Part shown: positions 34,422-43,240 of the stretch, piece after piece
Layout: every line of letters begins with the position of its first letter
Numbering within the stretch: the stretch's first letter is position 1
The notes under the pieces: model-generated
The model's database searches: none
What the model saw: the letters and a program-made list of their open reading frames with translations, nothing else
Told to the model about the DNA's origin: nothing
Program-made: the position numbers and the translations under genes
NCBI RefSeq assembly: GCF_011057685.1
Contig: NZ_LNFY01000001.1
Coordinates: 434,001-498,000, forward strand
Source of the DNA: Thermotoga sp. Ku-13t
GTDB taxonomy: Bacteria > Thermotogota > Thermotogae > Thermotogales > DSM-5069
Length of the DNA: 64,000 nucleotides
Reading direction: 5' to 3'

Positions 34422-36276
34422 AACGATCGAAGAACAACCTTAACGAGTTCAGGGCGCACAGGACCATCACACCCGTGTCGGCAAAGACACCCTGCCACAT
34501 CGTAGCTTTACCCGTCGCGGCCAAGAATATGAACAAAAGCTTCATACCGATCGCAAAAACGATGTTCTGAACGACGATACTCCTCGTTTTCCTTGAGATC
34601 GAAAACAGTTCCCAGACCTGGATCGGCTCTGCGTTCATCAACACAACGTCGGCGATCTCCATCACGGCGTCGTTCCCGAGCGAGTTCATCGCTACACCGA
34701 CATCGCTCCTTGAGAGTGCAGGTGCATCGTTGATGCCATCACCCACGAAGACCGTGGTACCGCCTTTCATGATCCTTTCCTCGAGGAGCGTCAGCTTGTC
34801 CTCTGGTTTCAGCTCCGCGAAGTATTCAACGTGTTTCAGTTCCTCCGCCACGTCCCGCACCGCACCCTTTCTATCTCCACTCATGACGTAAACCTTCAAA
34901 CCTGCCTTCTTCAACTTACTGACCGCTTCCTGTGCCGTTTCTTTCAACCTCTCTTTGAAAACAAGCGTGCCTGCATATTTTCTGTCGATGCACAGATTAA
35001 CCATTTTCGCATCGCTTCTGCAAACGCTCTCAGGATGATCGATGTTTTCTTCATGCAGGAATCTGTCGTTGCCGAGGTGCACGAGCCTGTCCCTCACGAT
35101 CGCTCTCACTCCAAGGCCCGGAAATTCCCTCGCTTCCTTCAAGAATTCCGCGTTCACCCTGAGCTCTCCGGAAAGTGCTCTCGAAAGTGGATGGTTCGAA
35201 CCCAATCCTGCGTGCGCTGCGAAGAAGAGAACCTCGTCTTTCGAGAAACCGTTGTGAGGTTCAACACGCACGAGCCTTGGATCAGTTTCGGTGAGTGTTC
35301 CGGTTTTGTCGAAAACGATGTTCTTAGCGTTCGCGATCGTGTCAAAATACTGTGCACCTTTCACGAATATACCCCTTCTGGAGGCTTTAGCGAGTGCTGC
35401 CACGTACGTCAAAGGTACGCTGAGCGCCAGGGCGCACGGGCAGGAAATCACGAGCAAAATGAGAGATCTGTAAAGAGATTCAGAAAAACTGAGTCGTGCA
35501 AAGAAAAAGAGTACCACTGTCAACGCGATCGCGCTCACGATCACAGCCGGTGTGTAGTACCTCGCGAACTTCGTGATGAATCTCTCCGCCTTAGCCTTCT
35601 TTTCCTGAGCCTTCTGAACCAGTTCGGTAACCTTCGCTATCGATGATTCTGCGTACTCTTTCAAAATCTGAACCTTCACGGTGCCGCTCTCCACAATGGA
35701 GCCCGCAAAAACTTTTTCACCTTCGAACACGGACTGTGGTAAGTGTTCCCCCGTCAGGTGTGACACGTTGATCTGCGCCGTTCCTTCCACCAGGACACCG
35801 TCGCTTGGCACCTTTTCACCGGGTCTCACCAAGACGATGTCTCCAGCCTTCAACTCTTCCACACGAACTTTCTTGATGGCACCTTGCTCGATCTTCCACG
35901 CGTGCCAGGGTGATTCACTGAGCAATCTTTTCATTTCCCTGTTCGACCGTTCGAGCACGTAGTGTTCTATGAATTCACCCAATCTGTAGAGCACCATCAC
36001 CGTGGCTGCCTCGGGGAACTCTTTCAAAAAGATGGCGCCCACTGTCGCAATACTCATCAGGCTGTTTTCGTCGAAGAACTTCGACTTTGAAAAATTCACC
36101 AGCGCCCTCTTCAACACTTCCCAACCTGATAAAAGATAAGCCATCAGCGCGAGCCAGGGTATCTTCGCGAACACGGAGACTAGAAGGATCACACCGGAGA
36201 CGATCAACAGCACTAGATCCCGAAGATGATGTTTTTTTTCTTCGTGGTGAACGTGACAGACGCTGCAGTTGTCCAT
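34372..36276 (-). CDS. Heavy-metal P1B-type ATPase (Zn2+/Cd2+ exporter-like)
   Basis: Inner-membrane metal pump of 634 aa. In order: a short Cys/His-rich N-terminus (NCSVCHVHHEEKKHH) in place of an HMA domain; actuator TGE loop (SHLTGEHLP); the metal-binding membrane CPC (VISCPCALALSVPL); phosphorylation site FDKTGTLTE; HP motif GSNHPLSRAL; and hinge VFVGDGINDAPALSRSDVG. CPC with this C-terminal half suits Zn/Cd/Pb export. ATG 36276 is 8 nt behind AAAGGAG. It is downstream of, and in an operon with, an ArsR/SmtB repressor having matching metal sites. Confidence 0.92.
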   Translation of the reverse strand: MDNCSVCHVHHEEKKHHLRDLVLLIVSGVILLVSVFAKIPWLALMAYLLSGWEVLKRALVNFSKSKFFDENSLMSIATVGAIFLKEFPEAATVMVLYRLGEFIEHYVLERSNREMKRLLSESPWHAWKIEQGAIKKVRVEELKAGDIVLVRPGEKVPSDGVLVEGTAQINVSHLTGEHLPQSVFEGEKVFAGSIVESGTVKVQILKEYAESSIAKVTELVQKAQEKKAKAERFITKFARYYTPAVIVSAIALTVVLFFFARLSFSESLYRSLILLVISCPCALALSVPLTYVAALAKASRRGIFVKGAQYFDTIANAKNIVFDKTGTLTETDPRLVRVEPHNGFSKDEVLFFAAHAGLGSNHPLSRALSGELRVNAEFLKEAREFPGLGVRAIVRDRLVHLGNDRFLHEENIDHPESVCRSDAKMVNLCIDRKYAGTLVFKERLKETAQEAVSKLKKAGLKVYVMSGDRKGAVRDVAEELKHVEYFAELKPEDKLTLLEERIMKGGTTVFVGDGINDAPALSRSDVGVAMNSLGNDAVMEIADVVLMNAEPIQVWELFSISRKTRSIVVQNIVFAIGMKLLFIFLAATGKATMWQGVFADTGVMVLCALNSLRLFFDRFKRSVSKSGTVTADSF

Positions 36277-36281
36277 CGTAC

Positions 36282-36629
36282 TCACTCCTTTGCATGCTCG
36301 AGGGCGGAAGAAAGGAGTTCGAGCACGTGTTTGTCTTTCAGTCTGTAGACGACCTGCTTGCCAACACGCTGTGCATCCACGAGGTTCGACAATTTCAAAA
36401 CTCTCAGCTGGTGAGATACCGCCGAAGCGGAGAGTGACAGTATGCTGGACAGGTCACAAGTGCACAGATCGGATTTGGAAAGTGCGAGCAGTATTTTCAA
36501 GCGCGTTTCATCGGCGCACGCACGGAGCAGTTTCACCATGTTCTCGATGATCTCTTTTGGTTCGAGCTGAAGCTTGAGTTTCTCAACGAGTTCCCTGTAT
36601 TCGTGTTTCTCACTACAGATGTTTTTCAT
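36282..36629 (-). CDS. ArsR/SmtB-family metal-sensing repressor
   Basis: DNA-binding repressor of 115 aa. The winged helix has LCTCDLSSILSLSASAVSHQLRVLKL as recognition helices. Two known metal sites can be seen: Cys56 and Cys58 (alpha-3N type, DLCTCDL) and the alpha-5 set Asp99, His101, His112, Glu115, whose spacing equals that of the SmtB/CzrA zinc site. Metal binding would release the operator and allow expression of the P-type ATPase, 5 nt downstream. ATG follows GTGAGGTGAATCT. Confidence 0.92.
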   Translation of the reverse strand: MKNICSEKHEYRELVEKLKLQLEPKEIIENMVKLLRACADETRLKILLALSKSDLCTCDLSSILSLSASAVSHQLRVLKLSNLVDAQRVGKQVVYRLKDKHVLELLSSALEHAKE

Positions 36630-36644
36630 AGATTCACCTCACTT

Positions 36645-36660
36645 TTGAACAACTGTTCAA
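36645..36660 (-). promoter_or_regulatory. ArsR operator
   Basis: Inverted repeat TTGAACA-AC-TGTTCAA with perfect 7-bp arms, about 15 bp ahead of the repressor start codon and just downstream of a TACAAT -10 box on the minus strand. The position over the transcription start fits autorepression by the ArsR protein. Confidence 0.7.
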
Positions 36661-36714
36661 CTGTTATTGTATCACAAAGAACACCCATCCTACCGGTTCG
36701 GTGGGGAGCATTTT

Positions 36715-39165
36715 TCAACGAACCAGCCAGGTTCTCACGTGCTCTATTTTCGTCTTTTCGCTCAACGGCCTTTCTGCAAGATCCAGCTCGATGGTCTGAC
36801 GAACTGTTTTCATCGAGGGACGAGAACCGTCTGGACAGAACAGTCTCAGAATCACACCGGATTCAGCAGGCTTGAAGGTGGAAAGAAAGCCCTTCTCGAT
36901 CTGGATAGCTATCTTCTCTGGAACTTTTTCGAACCTTCCCTGAACGGCGAGTGGAACGATCACGCACCTTCTGGCAGCTTCGTAAATCTTATCGATACTG
37001 TAATCATCGTGGAGCACGATCGAAAAGCTCACTCTGTGTTCACCCAGTCCCTGGGCATTCGGTGTTTCGAAGGCGGGCCCCGCGTGACCAGGCCGTGTGA
37101 TCAGATCGTTCCTCGAAAGCCAACCCACACTCCTGAGGATCGTCAAATGCAACCCAGAATCGTCCACGAAGACCTCTCTGAGCCCCTTCGGAACGATGGT
37201 CAGTTTGTACTGCGGCACACTCACGAACCAGTAAGCCGGAAATTGGTTTTCAGGCACTTCCGCCCAGGAAGAATAATCTTCCTCGAACCTTTCGATCTTC
37301 CTCTCAACTGGTCCGAAGTAACCGTCCGTGATCAGCTTGGTCGGACCTTTCAGAGGGAACACGACGCTCAACCTGTGATCCTTCGCCGTGTTGGTGAAAT
37401 GAACGTCCACATCCACCCTCTTCTCGTCCCGGTATAAGGTGTAGACGAACCTGAACGGTATCGTGACGGTCTCTTGAGATCTGCTCTTTCTATCTTCGTC
37501 GATCCTGGCGGGAACGTTCATCGAAAAGCTCGCTTCTATCTTTTTCGCGAACGTCGAATCGAGCAACGTGCGGATCTTTGCGACACATTTCTTCGAGTCG
37601 TACCTCTTCTGACACACGTAGCTGTAATTGTACTCGTCTCCCACATCTTCAACATCTTCAACATAGCACAAACCATCGAGCAGTTTTCCTCCATGCTCGA
37701 GCTTCAGTGTGGCGTTCTCCTGAACCTCAAAGATGGGTGTGAAATTCTGAATCTTTTCATTCTTACCTTCAACGAAGCTGAACTGTTTGAAGGACAATCC
37801 TTCGAGAGATGTCTTTGCGAAACATCTATACCAGCGACCGTGATTTCTGAAGACACTGCTGGTCGAACGGTGAGCATAAAAATCCACGAGCAGGTTCGTA
37901 TCCATCTCCAAGTGATCCATCGGAACCAGGATGGATTCGATTTCCTTTCCCTCTGCATCTACCAATTTCCACTCACCTTCTGGCAAACACACGTTCAACT
38001 CGATCACACCGTCGTACTGCCTTTCTGCAGGATTGAAGACTGTGATGCCGTCTTTGTCGATCATCCTTCCACAGACATCGAGCAGAGTTCTTATCAAAAG
38101 TGCACGGCCGTGGTTGATGGCCCTCCTCAATCTGTCCTGAACGTTGCTGTGCACCTCGTCAATGCTGCAACCACAGATGCTGTCGTGCGGATGACACTGC
38201 AGAATCAGTTTCCAGCCGTACCACAAGCTTTCCTGCGGCACTTCTTTTCTTTCCAACTTCGCTACAGCAGTGAGCGGTTCCAGATAATGCAGATACAGCT
38301 TTTCGGCTTCGAACTGTAGAATTTTTTCCCAGATCCTCGCCGAAAGCACATCCTTCAAAATGGGAGCGTGCTTTGGACTCCTCAGCTCCCCGATCAACTT
38401 TTCTTTCGGCCCTTTCAAATGTGAGACGTATTCCTGGAGCGAAGCGTGAACGAACTCAAGTCCTTCGCTACCGATCTCTTTGAGAATTTTCCCAGCATCG
38501 CGCCTGGGAATCTCATGGTCTGTTCCATTCATCAAGAGCGGAGGATTCTCAGGATCAAGTTCTGCCAGATTCTTCGCTTCCTTCAGCAGCTGGGATTTGA
38601 ACCTCTCTTCTTCGTGGTCCCAGTGTGCAGCATTGGAGTAGCTGTGAACAAGATAGACCGTGTCTATCGATTCGCCCGTCGGCGAACTCCACACAAAAGT
38701 TGTACCATTCACGTTTTCCACTCCGCGCCACACCACTGCCCAGTCCATCCCGAGCCCTTTCAACACCGTGGGTGTGTAAGCGTTGTGGCCGAACATGTCT
38801 GGCAGGTACGCAATGTTGCTCAGAGGAAGATCGAACTTCTTCGCGAGTCTTTGACTGTACAGATAGTTCCTTATCAACGATTCACCGCTTATCAGGAACT
38901 CGTCCGGAAGCACGTACCACGGCCCGACAGAGATCTTTCCCTCACGGACGAGTCTGAAGAACTCTTCTTTGATTCCATCGTTCTCGATGAAATCTTCGAT
39001 CACAACCGTCTGGCCATCCAGATGGAAGTGTTTGAAAGAATCTTCAGACTTGAAAATAGACATGAGCTCGTTGATGAGGAGCGAAAGCCTCTGCCGATAG
39101 ATTTCAAACGTCGTGTACCATTCCCTGTCCCAGTGCGTGTGCGTCACAACGAAGACTTTTTTCAT
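36715..39165 (-). CDS. Glycoside hydrolase family 38 alpha-mannosidase (MngB-like)
   Basis: Large cytoplasmic enzyme of 816 aa, no signal peptide. The zinc-binding THTHWDREWY is at residues 8-17, and the nucleophile Asp123 is in YLPDMFGHNAYTP; HPHDSICGCSIDEVH contains further metal-site residues, and the C-terminal half is the beta-rich mannosidase domain. GH38 members hydrolyse alpha-mannosides, including 2-O-mannosylglycerate and its phospho form. It overlaps the PHP-hydrolase gene by 4 bp and ends the operon with the CUT1 transporter, so it acts on an imported mannoside or oligosaccharide. Confidence 0.92.
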   Translation of the reverse strand: MKKVFVVTHTHWDREWYTTFEIYRQRLSLLINELMSIFKSEDSFKHFHLDGQTVVIEDFIENDGIKEEFFRLVREGKISVGPWYVLPDEFLISGESLIRNYLYSQRLAKKFDLPLSNIAYLPDMFGHNAYTPTVLKGLGMDWAVVWRGVENVNGTTFVWSSPTGESIDTVYLVHSYSNAAHWDHEEERFKSQLLKEAKNLAELDPENPPLLMNGTDHEIPRRDAGKILKEIGSEGLEFVHASLQEYVSHLKGPKEKLIGELRSPKHAPILKDVLSARIWEKILQFEAEKLYLHYLEPLTAVAKLERKEVPQESLWYGWKLILQCHPHDSICGCSIDEVHSNVQDRLRRAINHGRALLIRTLLDVCGRMIDKDGITVFNPAERQYDGVIELNVCLPEGEWKLVDAEGKEIESILVPMDHLEMDTNLLVDFYAHRSTSSVFRNHGRWYRCFAKTSLEGLSFKQFSFVEGKNEKIQNFTPIFEVQENATLKLEHGGKLLDGLCYVEDVEDVGDEYNYSYVCQKRYDSKKCVAKIRTLLDSTFAKKIEASFSMNVPARIDEDRKSRSQETVTIPFRFVYTLYRDEKRVDVDVHFTNTAKDHRLSVVFPLKGPTKLITDGYFGPVERKIERFEEDYSSWAEVPENQFPAYWFVSVPQYKLTIVPKGLREVFVDDSGLHLTILRSVGWLSRNDLITRPGHAGPAFETPNAQGLGEHRVSFSIVLHDDYSIDKIYEAARRCVIVPLAVQGRFEKVPEKIAIQIEKGFLSTFKPAESGVILRLFCPDGSRPSMKTVRQTIELDLAERPLSEKTKIEHVRTWLVR

Positions 39166-40412
39166 GAAGGATCACCTCGAATCAAGAGAATTGGATTAAC
39201 TATCAGAGCAGGCCTGCCCTTGCTGTCGAACCCCAGCAGGATCAGCACGTCCTTTGGTTCTTCTACATCGATCTTCTTTTCAAAACTTCCACACACTTCA
39301 AACTGCTGCACTTCTTTTTTTCTCACAACGAGCAAGCTCAGTCTGGGCAGATTTTCCACTCCCAGCACCACAGATCCTCTGTGGAACACCGTTTCACCAG
39401 CACTCTTTCCAGAAACATTTATCTTTATCTCCCCAACCAAGGAGAGGTAGACTCTGCCAGCTTTGATCGCCCACAGGATCTCTGAAAGTTCCATCTCCCT
39501 CGCCGACACGTAATTCGACATCCAGTCCGTATCGTCCTGCTTGTGAAGATCTCTTCCTGCCGTAGCCGTTATTCTTTTCCCGTTCCTCACTGCCTTTAAC
39601 CAATTTCCAATCGCCTCGTAGTTGAGTTCAACTCTGGAGAGGTCCGCGTTCCAAACTTCCACGAAATCCAAACTGAAAGGATCATAAGCATATGTCCATT
39701 TGCATCCTGCACACACGGGATATCCCATCGCAAAAGGATGAGCCACACCAACGAGAGCCCCCTGACCATGTACCTCGCGGACGATCGAAGCGAAATCTTT
39801 CTCCTTCCCATCTTCGTCTTTCCAGTCCACAAAGGTGCTTGCACCCAAAACAAGCGCATGACCTTTGAAGGTGTTCAATTCCTGAGCTGGGAAACCTACC
39901 GCCCCAGATACACCGCCCAGCTCTCTCCAGCCGGAGATGTTGCTGTGGTCGGTTAGAAAGAAGAAGTCGAAACCTTTCTTCTTCAAAAACGTTGAAAGTT
40001 CTTCCACGCTGAGTGATCCATCACTGTGCCGTGAGTGCGTGTGGAGCTCACCTTTGAACGTGTGAAACTCCTCGTTTCCCTCGGCTACGATCTCTAGTCT
40101 GTAGTGAACGTTGCTGAAAAGATAATGGTTCTCAAAAAACACAATCCACTTTCCAGGAAGGGGTTTGCCTCTGACTGCGGCTTCACTTGCATCCAGGCCG
40201 ACGATGAAATCTTTCGTACCTCTGTCATATCTACCCATGAACCTTCCAAGCGAGTCGTAAAAGAGAAGATTCACATGGTTCTGGAGGGGACCAATAGACG
40301 TGGGGGAATATTCAAAACGCACGATGAGTTTACTCGCATTCGTCGGCACGTCGAAGATGATTTTTTTCACTGTCTTGCTCTCGCCCAGCTCTATCTTCCC
40401 TTCGAAGATCAC
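39162..40412 (-). CDS. CehA/McbA-family PHP-domain metallohydrolase
   Basis: Cytoplasmic protein of 416 aa. The N-terminal third (about 1-115) is beta-rich. A PHP domain follows: KGELHTHSRHSDGSLS (HxH plus D), FFFLTDHSNISG, GFPAQELNTFKGH and VGVAHPFAMG, ending with TATAGRDLHK; these are the usual metal ligands. PHP domains of this family are hydrolytic; CehA cleaves a carbamate ester and relatives phosphoesters. The gene overlaps the ATPase gene before it (GTGA) and the mannosidase after it (ATGA), so its substrate probably comes from the same imported glycoside. Confidence 0.82.
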   Translation of the reverse strand: MIFEGKIELGESKTVKKIIFDVPTNASKLIVRFEYSPTSIGPLQNHVNLLFYDSLGRFMGRYDRGTKDFIVGLDASEAAVRGKPLPGKWIVFFENHYLFSNVHYRLEIVAEGNEEFHTFKGELHTHSRHSDGSLSVEELSTFLKKKGFDFFFLTDHSNISGWRELGGVSGAVGFPAQELNTFKGHALVLGASTFVDWKDEDGKEKDFASIVREVHGQGALVGVAHPFAMGYPVCAGCKWTYAYDPFSLDFVEVWNADLSRVELNYEAIGNWLKAVRNGKRITATAGRDLHKQDDTDWMSNYVSAREMELSEILWAIKAGRVYLSLVGEIKINVSGKSAGETVFHRGSVVLGVENLPRLSLLVVRKKEVQQFEVCGSFEKKIDVEEPKDVLILLGFDSKGRPALIVNPILLIRGDPS

Positions 40413-41482
40413 AGTTCATCTCTCCTGCGTATCCGCACGCCGTTCTCATCGAACACGTGCAATTTATCTTTCCTCAGCCTCAGGAATACTTTATCACCAC
40501 TTTTGAAGGGCACGTCCTTGAACATCAGAACTTTCACAAAACAGCTGTTTACTTTTACTGTCACGATGGTTTCGAAACCAAGTGGTTCCACCACGTATAC
40601 CTCACCAGCGAGTTCCCCGTTCTTCACGTCCAGAACTATGTTCTCAGGTCTTATGCCCAGGAACCCTTTCCCATTCGGAAACACAGTCAGAGGCAACTTT
40701 GAAAGATCGAGCTTTTGACCTTCCAGAACACACGTTGAACCGTCGAAGTAACATTCAACGATGTTCATCGGAGGATTACCAATAAAAGATGCTACGAAAG
40801 TGTTGAGCGGCTTATCATAAATCTCTCTTGGCGTACCTACTTGCTGCACACGACCCTGGTTCATCACAGCTATCTTCGTCGAGAGTGCCATTGCTTCGGA
40901 CTGATCGTGTGTTACATAAATTACGCTCGTTCCAAGTTCCATACTCAATCTCTTTAAAAAACTCCTTGCTTCTATTCTCAGTTTCGCATCGAGGTTACTC
41001 AAAGGTTCATCGAAGAGAAAAACGTTGGGTGTCTGAATCACCGCTCGTGCCAGCGCTACCCTCTGTTGCTGTCCCCCACTGATTTGTTGAGGATATCTGT
41101 CGAGCAGTTCGGAAATTTGCAAGCTCTCCGCGACGAAAGTGACCTTCTTTTCGATTTCGTCCCTGGGAACTTTTCTCACAACGAGTGGATAAGCGATGTT
41201 TTCCCTCACCGTCATGTGAGGATAGAGCGCATAATTCTGAAAGACCATCGCCACGTTTCTATACTTTGGAAGCTCCATCGTCACATCCCTACCGGCGATG
41301 TATATTCTCCCCTCGTCTGGAAACTCAAGGCCTGCTATCAACCTGAGAGTCGTCGTCTTACCACAGCCGGATGGACCGAGCAGCGTGAAAAAGTCTTGCT
41401 TTTCTATCTGTAAGCTTACCCGGTGTACGGCAACGACATTCGAAAACCGCTTCGTTATGTTCTCCAGCACAACCCAGGACAA
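40409..41482 (-). CDS. Sugar ABC transporter ATP-binding protein, MalK/UgpC type
   Basis: ATPase of 357 aa: Walker A GPSGCGKTT, Q-loop VFQNYALYPHMTV, signature ISGGQQQRVALARAV, Walker B VFLFDEPLSNLDAKLR, switch YVTHDQSEAM, and a C-terminal regulatory domain including LGIRPENIVL, the mark of CUT1 carbohydrate importers. The TTG start at 41482 is 8 nt behind GAGGAGG. It serves the two permeases upstream and is translationally coupled to the PHP hydrolase. Confidence 0.93.
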   Translation of the reverse strand: MSWVVLENITKRFSNVVAVHRVSLQIEKQDFFTLLGPSGCGKTTTLRLIAGLEFPDEGRIYIAGRDVTMELPKYRNVAMVFQNYALYPHMTVRENIAYPLVVRKVPRDEIEKKVTFVAESLQISELLDRYPQQISGGQQQRVALARAVIQTPNVFLFDEPLSNLDAKLRIEARSFLKRLSMELGTSVIYVTHDQSEAMALSTKIAVMNQGRVQQVGTPREIYDKPLNTFVASFIGNPPMNIVECYFDGSTCVLEGQKLDLSKLPLTVFPNGKGFLGIRPENIVLDVKNGELAGEVYVVEPLGFETIVTVKVNSCFVKVLMFKDVPFKSGDKVFLRLRKDKLHVFDENGVRIRRRDEL

Positions 41483-41495
41483 GACTCTTCCCTCC

Positions 41496-42323
41496 TCAAC
41501 CTTTGATGCCGCCGTAAAAGGAAAAGCCGAACTTTCGTTCGATCAGTATGTACGCGAATATCACTGGTAATGTGTAAAGAAGCGAGTACGCTGATATCAT
41601 TCCGATGTCAGGCACGCCAACTTCGCTGAAGAAGGTGTATATCGCCACAGAAACAGGGTACTTGCTCGTGGATCTTAACAGTACGAAAGGTATGAGGAAA
41701 TTGCTCCAAGATTGTGTGAACACGAGCATAGCGATGACTATTATGCCCTTGCTCGACAACGGCAAAAAAATGCGGAACATCACCTGCATGGGAGAACTGC
41801 CATCAACGAGGGCAGCCTCTTCGTAAGTCCTCGGAATCGAGTCGAAGAAGTCTTTCAGAATGAACAACGCCGTTGGCATGATTCCTCCAGAAAGCGTGAG
41901 AATCACGCCGAGCTCTTTGTTAACGAGGCCGAGCCTGAGATTCAACACGAATATGGGTACCATCGCCGCCGCACCACTGACCACGCTCGAAAAAAGCACC
42001 AGTACATACAGAAGGACGTTTCTTCCTTTGAAATCATGCCTGGAAAACACGTAAGCTGCGAACAGAGCACACGTCGTCACAAGAACGACAACTGACACCG
42101 AAATGACCAAGCTGTTGCGGAAGGCGATGATCGCTGTCCTGTTTTGAAAGATTCTCACAAAATTGTTCAGTGTGAGCCCGTCAAAAGAAATGAAGAGAGA
42201 AGGTCTGACAGAAAAAGGTGTTACGAAAAGCCAGGCGATCGGAGAGATGAAGAAAGCAAGTATGGGAGCAAGCAATATGTAGGAAACTATTCTACTAATA
42301 CTGAACCTTCGTGGATCTTTCAT
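41496..42323 (-). CDS. Sugar ABC transporter permease, MalG/UgpE type
   Basis: Inner-membrane protein of about 275 aa with six hydrophobic helices and the EAA loop EEAALVDGSSPMQVMFRIFLPLSS typical of CUT1 second permeases. ATG 42323 overlaps the stop of the first permease by 4 bp (ATGA); the longer open frame upstream lies inside that gene and is false. It pairs with the permease at 42320-43195. Confidence 0.92.
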   Translation of the reverse strand: MKDPRRFSISRIVSYILLAPILAFFISPIAWLFVTPFSVRPSLFISFDGLTLNNFVRIFQNRTAIIAFRNSLVISVSVVVLVTTCALFAAYVFSRHDFKGRNVLLYVLVLFSSVVSGAAAMVPIFVLNLRLGLVNKELGVILTLSGGIMPTALFILKDFFDSIPRTYEEAALVDGSSPMQVMFRIFLPLSSKGIIVIAMLVFTQSWSNFLIPFVLLRSTSKYPVSVAIYTFFSEVGVPDIGMISAYSLLYTLPVIFAYILIERKFGFSFYGGIKG

Positions 42324-43195
42324 GCCTTTTTCCTCCTTGAAAGACTCAGATAAAACATGGCGAGCGCGAAGTTGATCAGAAGCGCAATGGTTGCGATCGA
42401 TGCACCATAACCCAGCTTGAAGTACCTGAAAGCGCTTCTGTAGATGTATATCGACAGAAGTTCTGTTCTGAACGACGGTCCTCCGCCCGTAAGCAAGTAA
42501 GGAGTGAACACATTGAAGGTCCAGAGAGTGATGAGAATCAGATCTGTCAGGATGTATGACTTTATGTTGGGCAATATGATGTCTTTGAACTTTCTCCACG
42601 CAGAAACACCAATGACGTCGGCCGTTTCGAGATAAGACGGAGGAATCGTTTCCAGCGCAGCTGAGAACAAAAGCATCGAATACGCCGTACCACGCCAAAT
42701 GTTGAAAGTGATGATCGTGAGCAGCGGATACTCGTAAAACCAGTTCACCTTCCTCAAGCCCAGAACGGAGAGTAGCATGTTCAGCGTTCCATAATCTTTG
42801 TCGAGGAAGGCGATCCAGAGGTACGCCACCACGACTTCGGGAATGATCCACGCCAGAATCACGACACTTTGAACGAAACTTCTGAGCTTTCTTTTTCTGT
42901 ATGTCAACAGGGCGAGCGAAAGTCCGAGCCCTGCTTGACCAACAATCGCGGATCCAAAAACGAAAAGTAAGGTCACTCTCAGCGCGTTGTAAAAAAATCT
43001 ATCGCTTAGAACCTTTGTATAATTCTCAAAACCGACGAAATCAGGATTTCGTGCCTTTACCCCGGTGAGTGTTTCATTCGTCATGCCAATCTTCAAGACC
43101 CAGAGAGCTGGGAGGATGAGAAAAATAAAGATCAGTGCGAGGGCAGGTATCAGCAGAAGGACAACGACTTTCTTCCCCATCAACGACCGTCTCAC
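42320..43195 (-). CDS. Sugar ABC transporter permease, MalF/UgpA type
   Basis: Inner-membrane permease of about 291 aa: first helix VVVLLLIPALALIFIFLILPALW, then five more helices and the EAA loop ETADVIGVSAWRKFKDIILPNIKS. The GTG at 43195 is chosen because it stands 6 nt behind GAGGTG; GTG 43204 lies on that site and ATG 43180 is internal. A strong hairpin separates it from the binding-protein gene. Confidence 0.9.
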   Translation of the reverse strand: MRRSLMGKKVVVLLLIPALALIFIFLILPALWVLKIGMTNETLTGVKARNPDFVGFENYTKVLSDRFFYNALRVTLLFVFGSAIVGQAGLGLSLALLTYRKRKLRSFVQSVVILAWIIPEVVVAYLWIAFLDKDYGTLNMLLSVLGLRKVNWFYEYPLLTIITFNIWRGTAYSMLLFSAALETIPPSYLETADVIGVSAWRKFKDIILPNIKSYILTDLILITLWTFNVFTPYLLTGGGPSFRTELLSIYIYRSAFRYFKLGYGASIATIALLINFALAMFYLSLSRRKKA

Positions 43196-43210
43196 TCGAT
43201 CCACCTCGAA

Positions 43211-43233
43211 AAGGGTGGGCAATGCCCACCCTT
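43211..43233 (-). terminator. Intra-operon hairpin after the binding-protein gene
   Basis: Perfect 10-bp arms AAGGGTGGGC / GCCCACCCTT with a 3-nt loop, 8 nt beyond the binding-protein stop (43241). On the minus strand it is followed by TTTTCGAGGTGG, a short T-run that merges into the ribosome site of the permease gene. Confidence 0.75.
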
Positions 43234-43240
43234 CGCTTCC

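Noticed and set aside
41496..42851. 451-codon version of the MalG-type permease
   Set aside because: The first half is a different frame of the upstream permease gene; the real start is the ATGA overlap at 42323.
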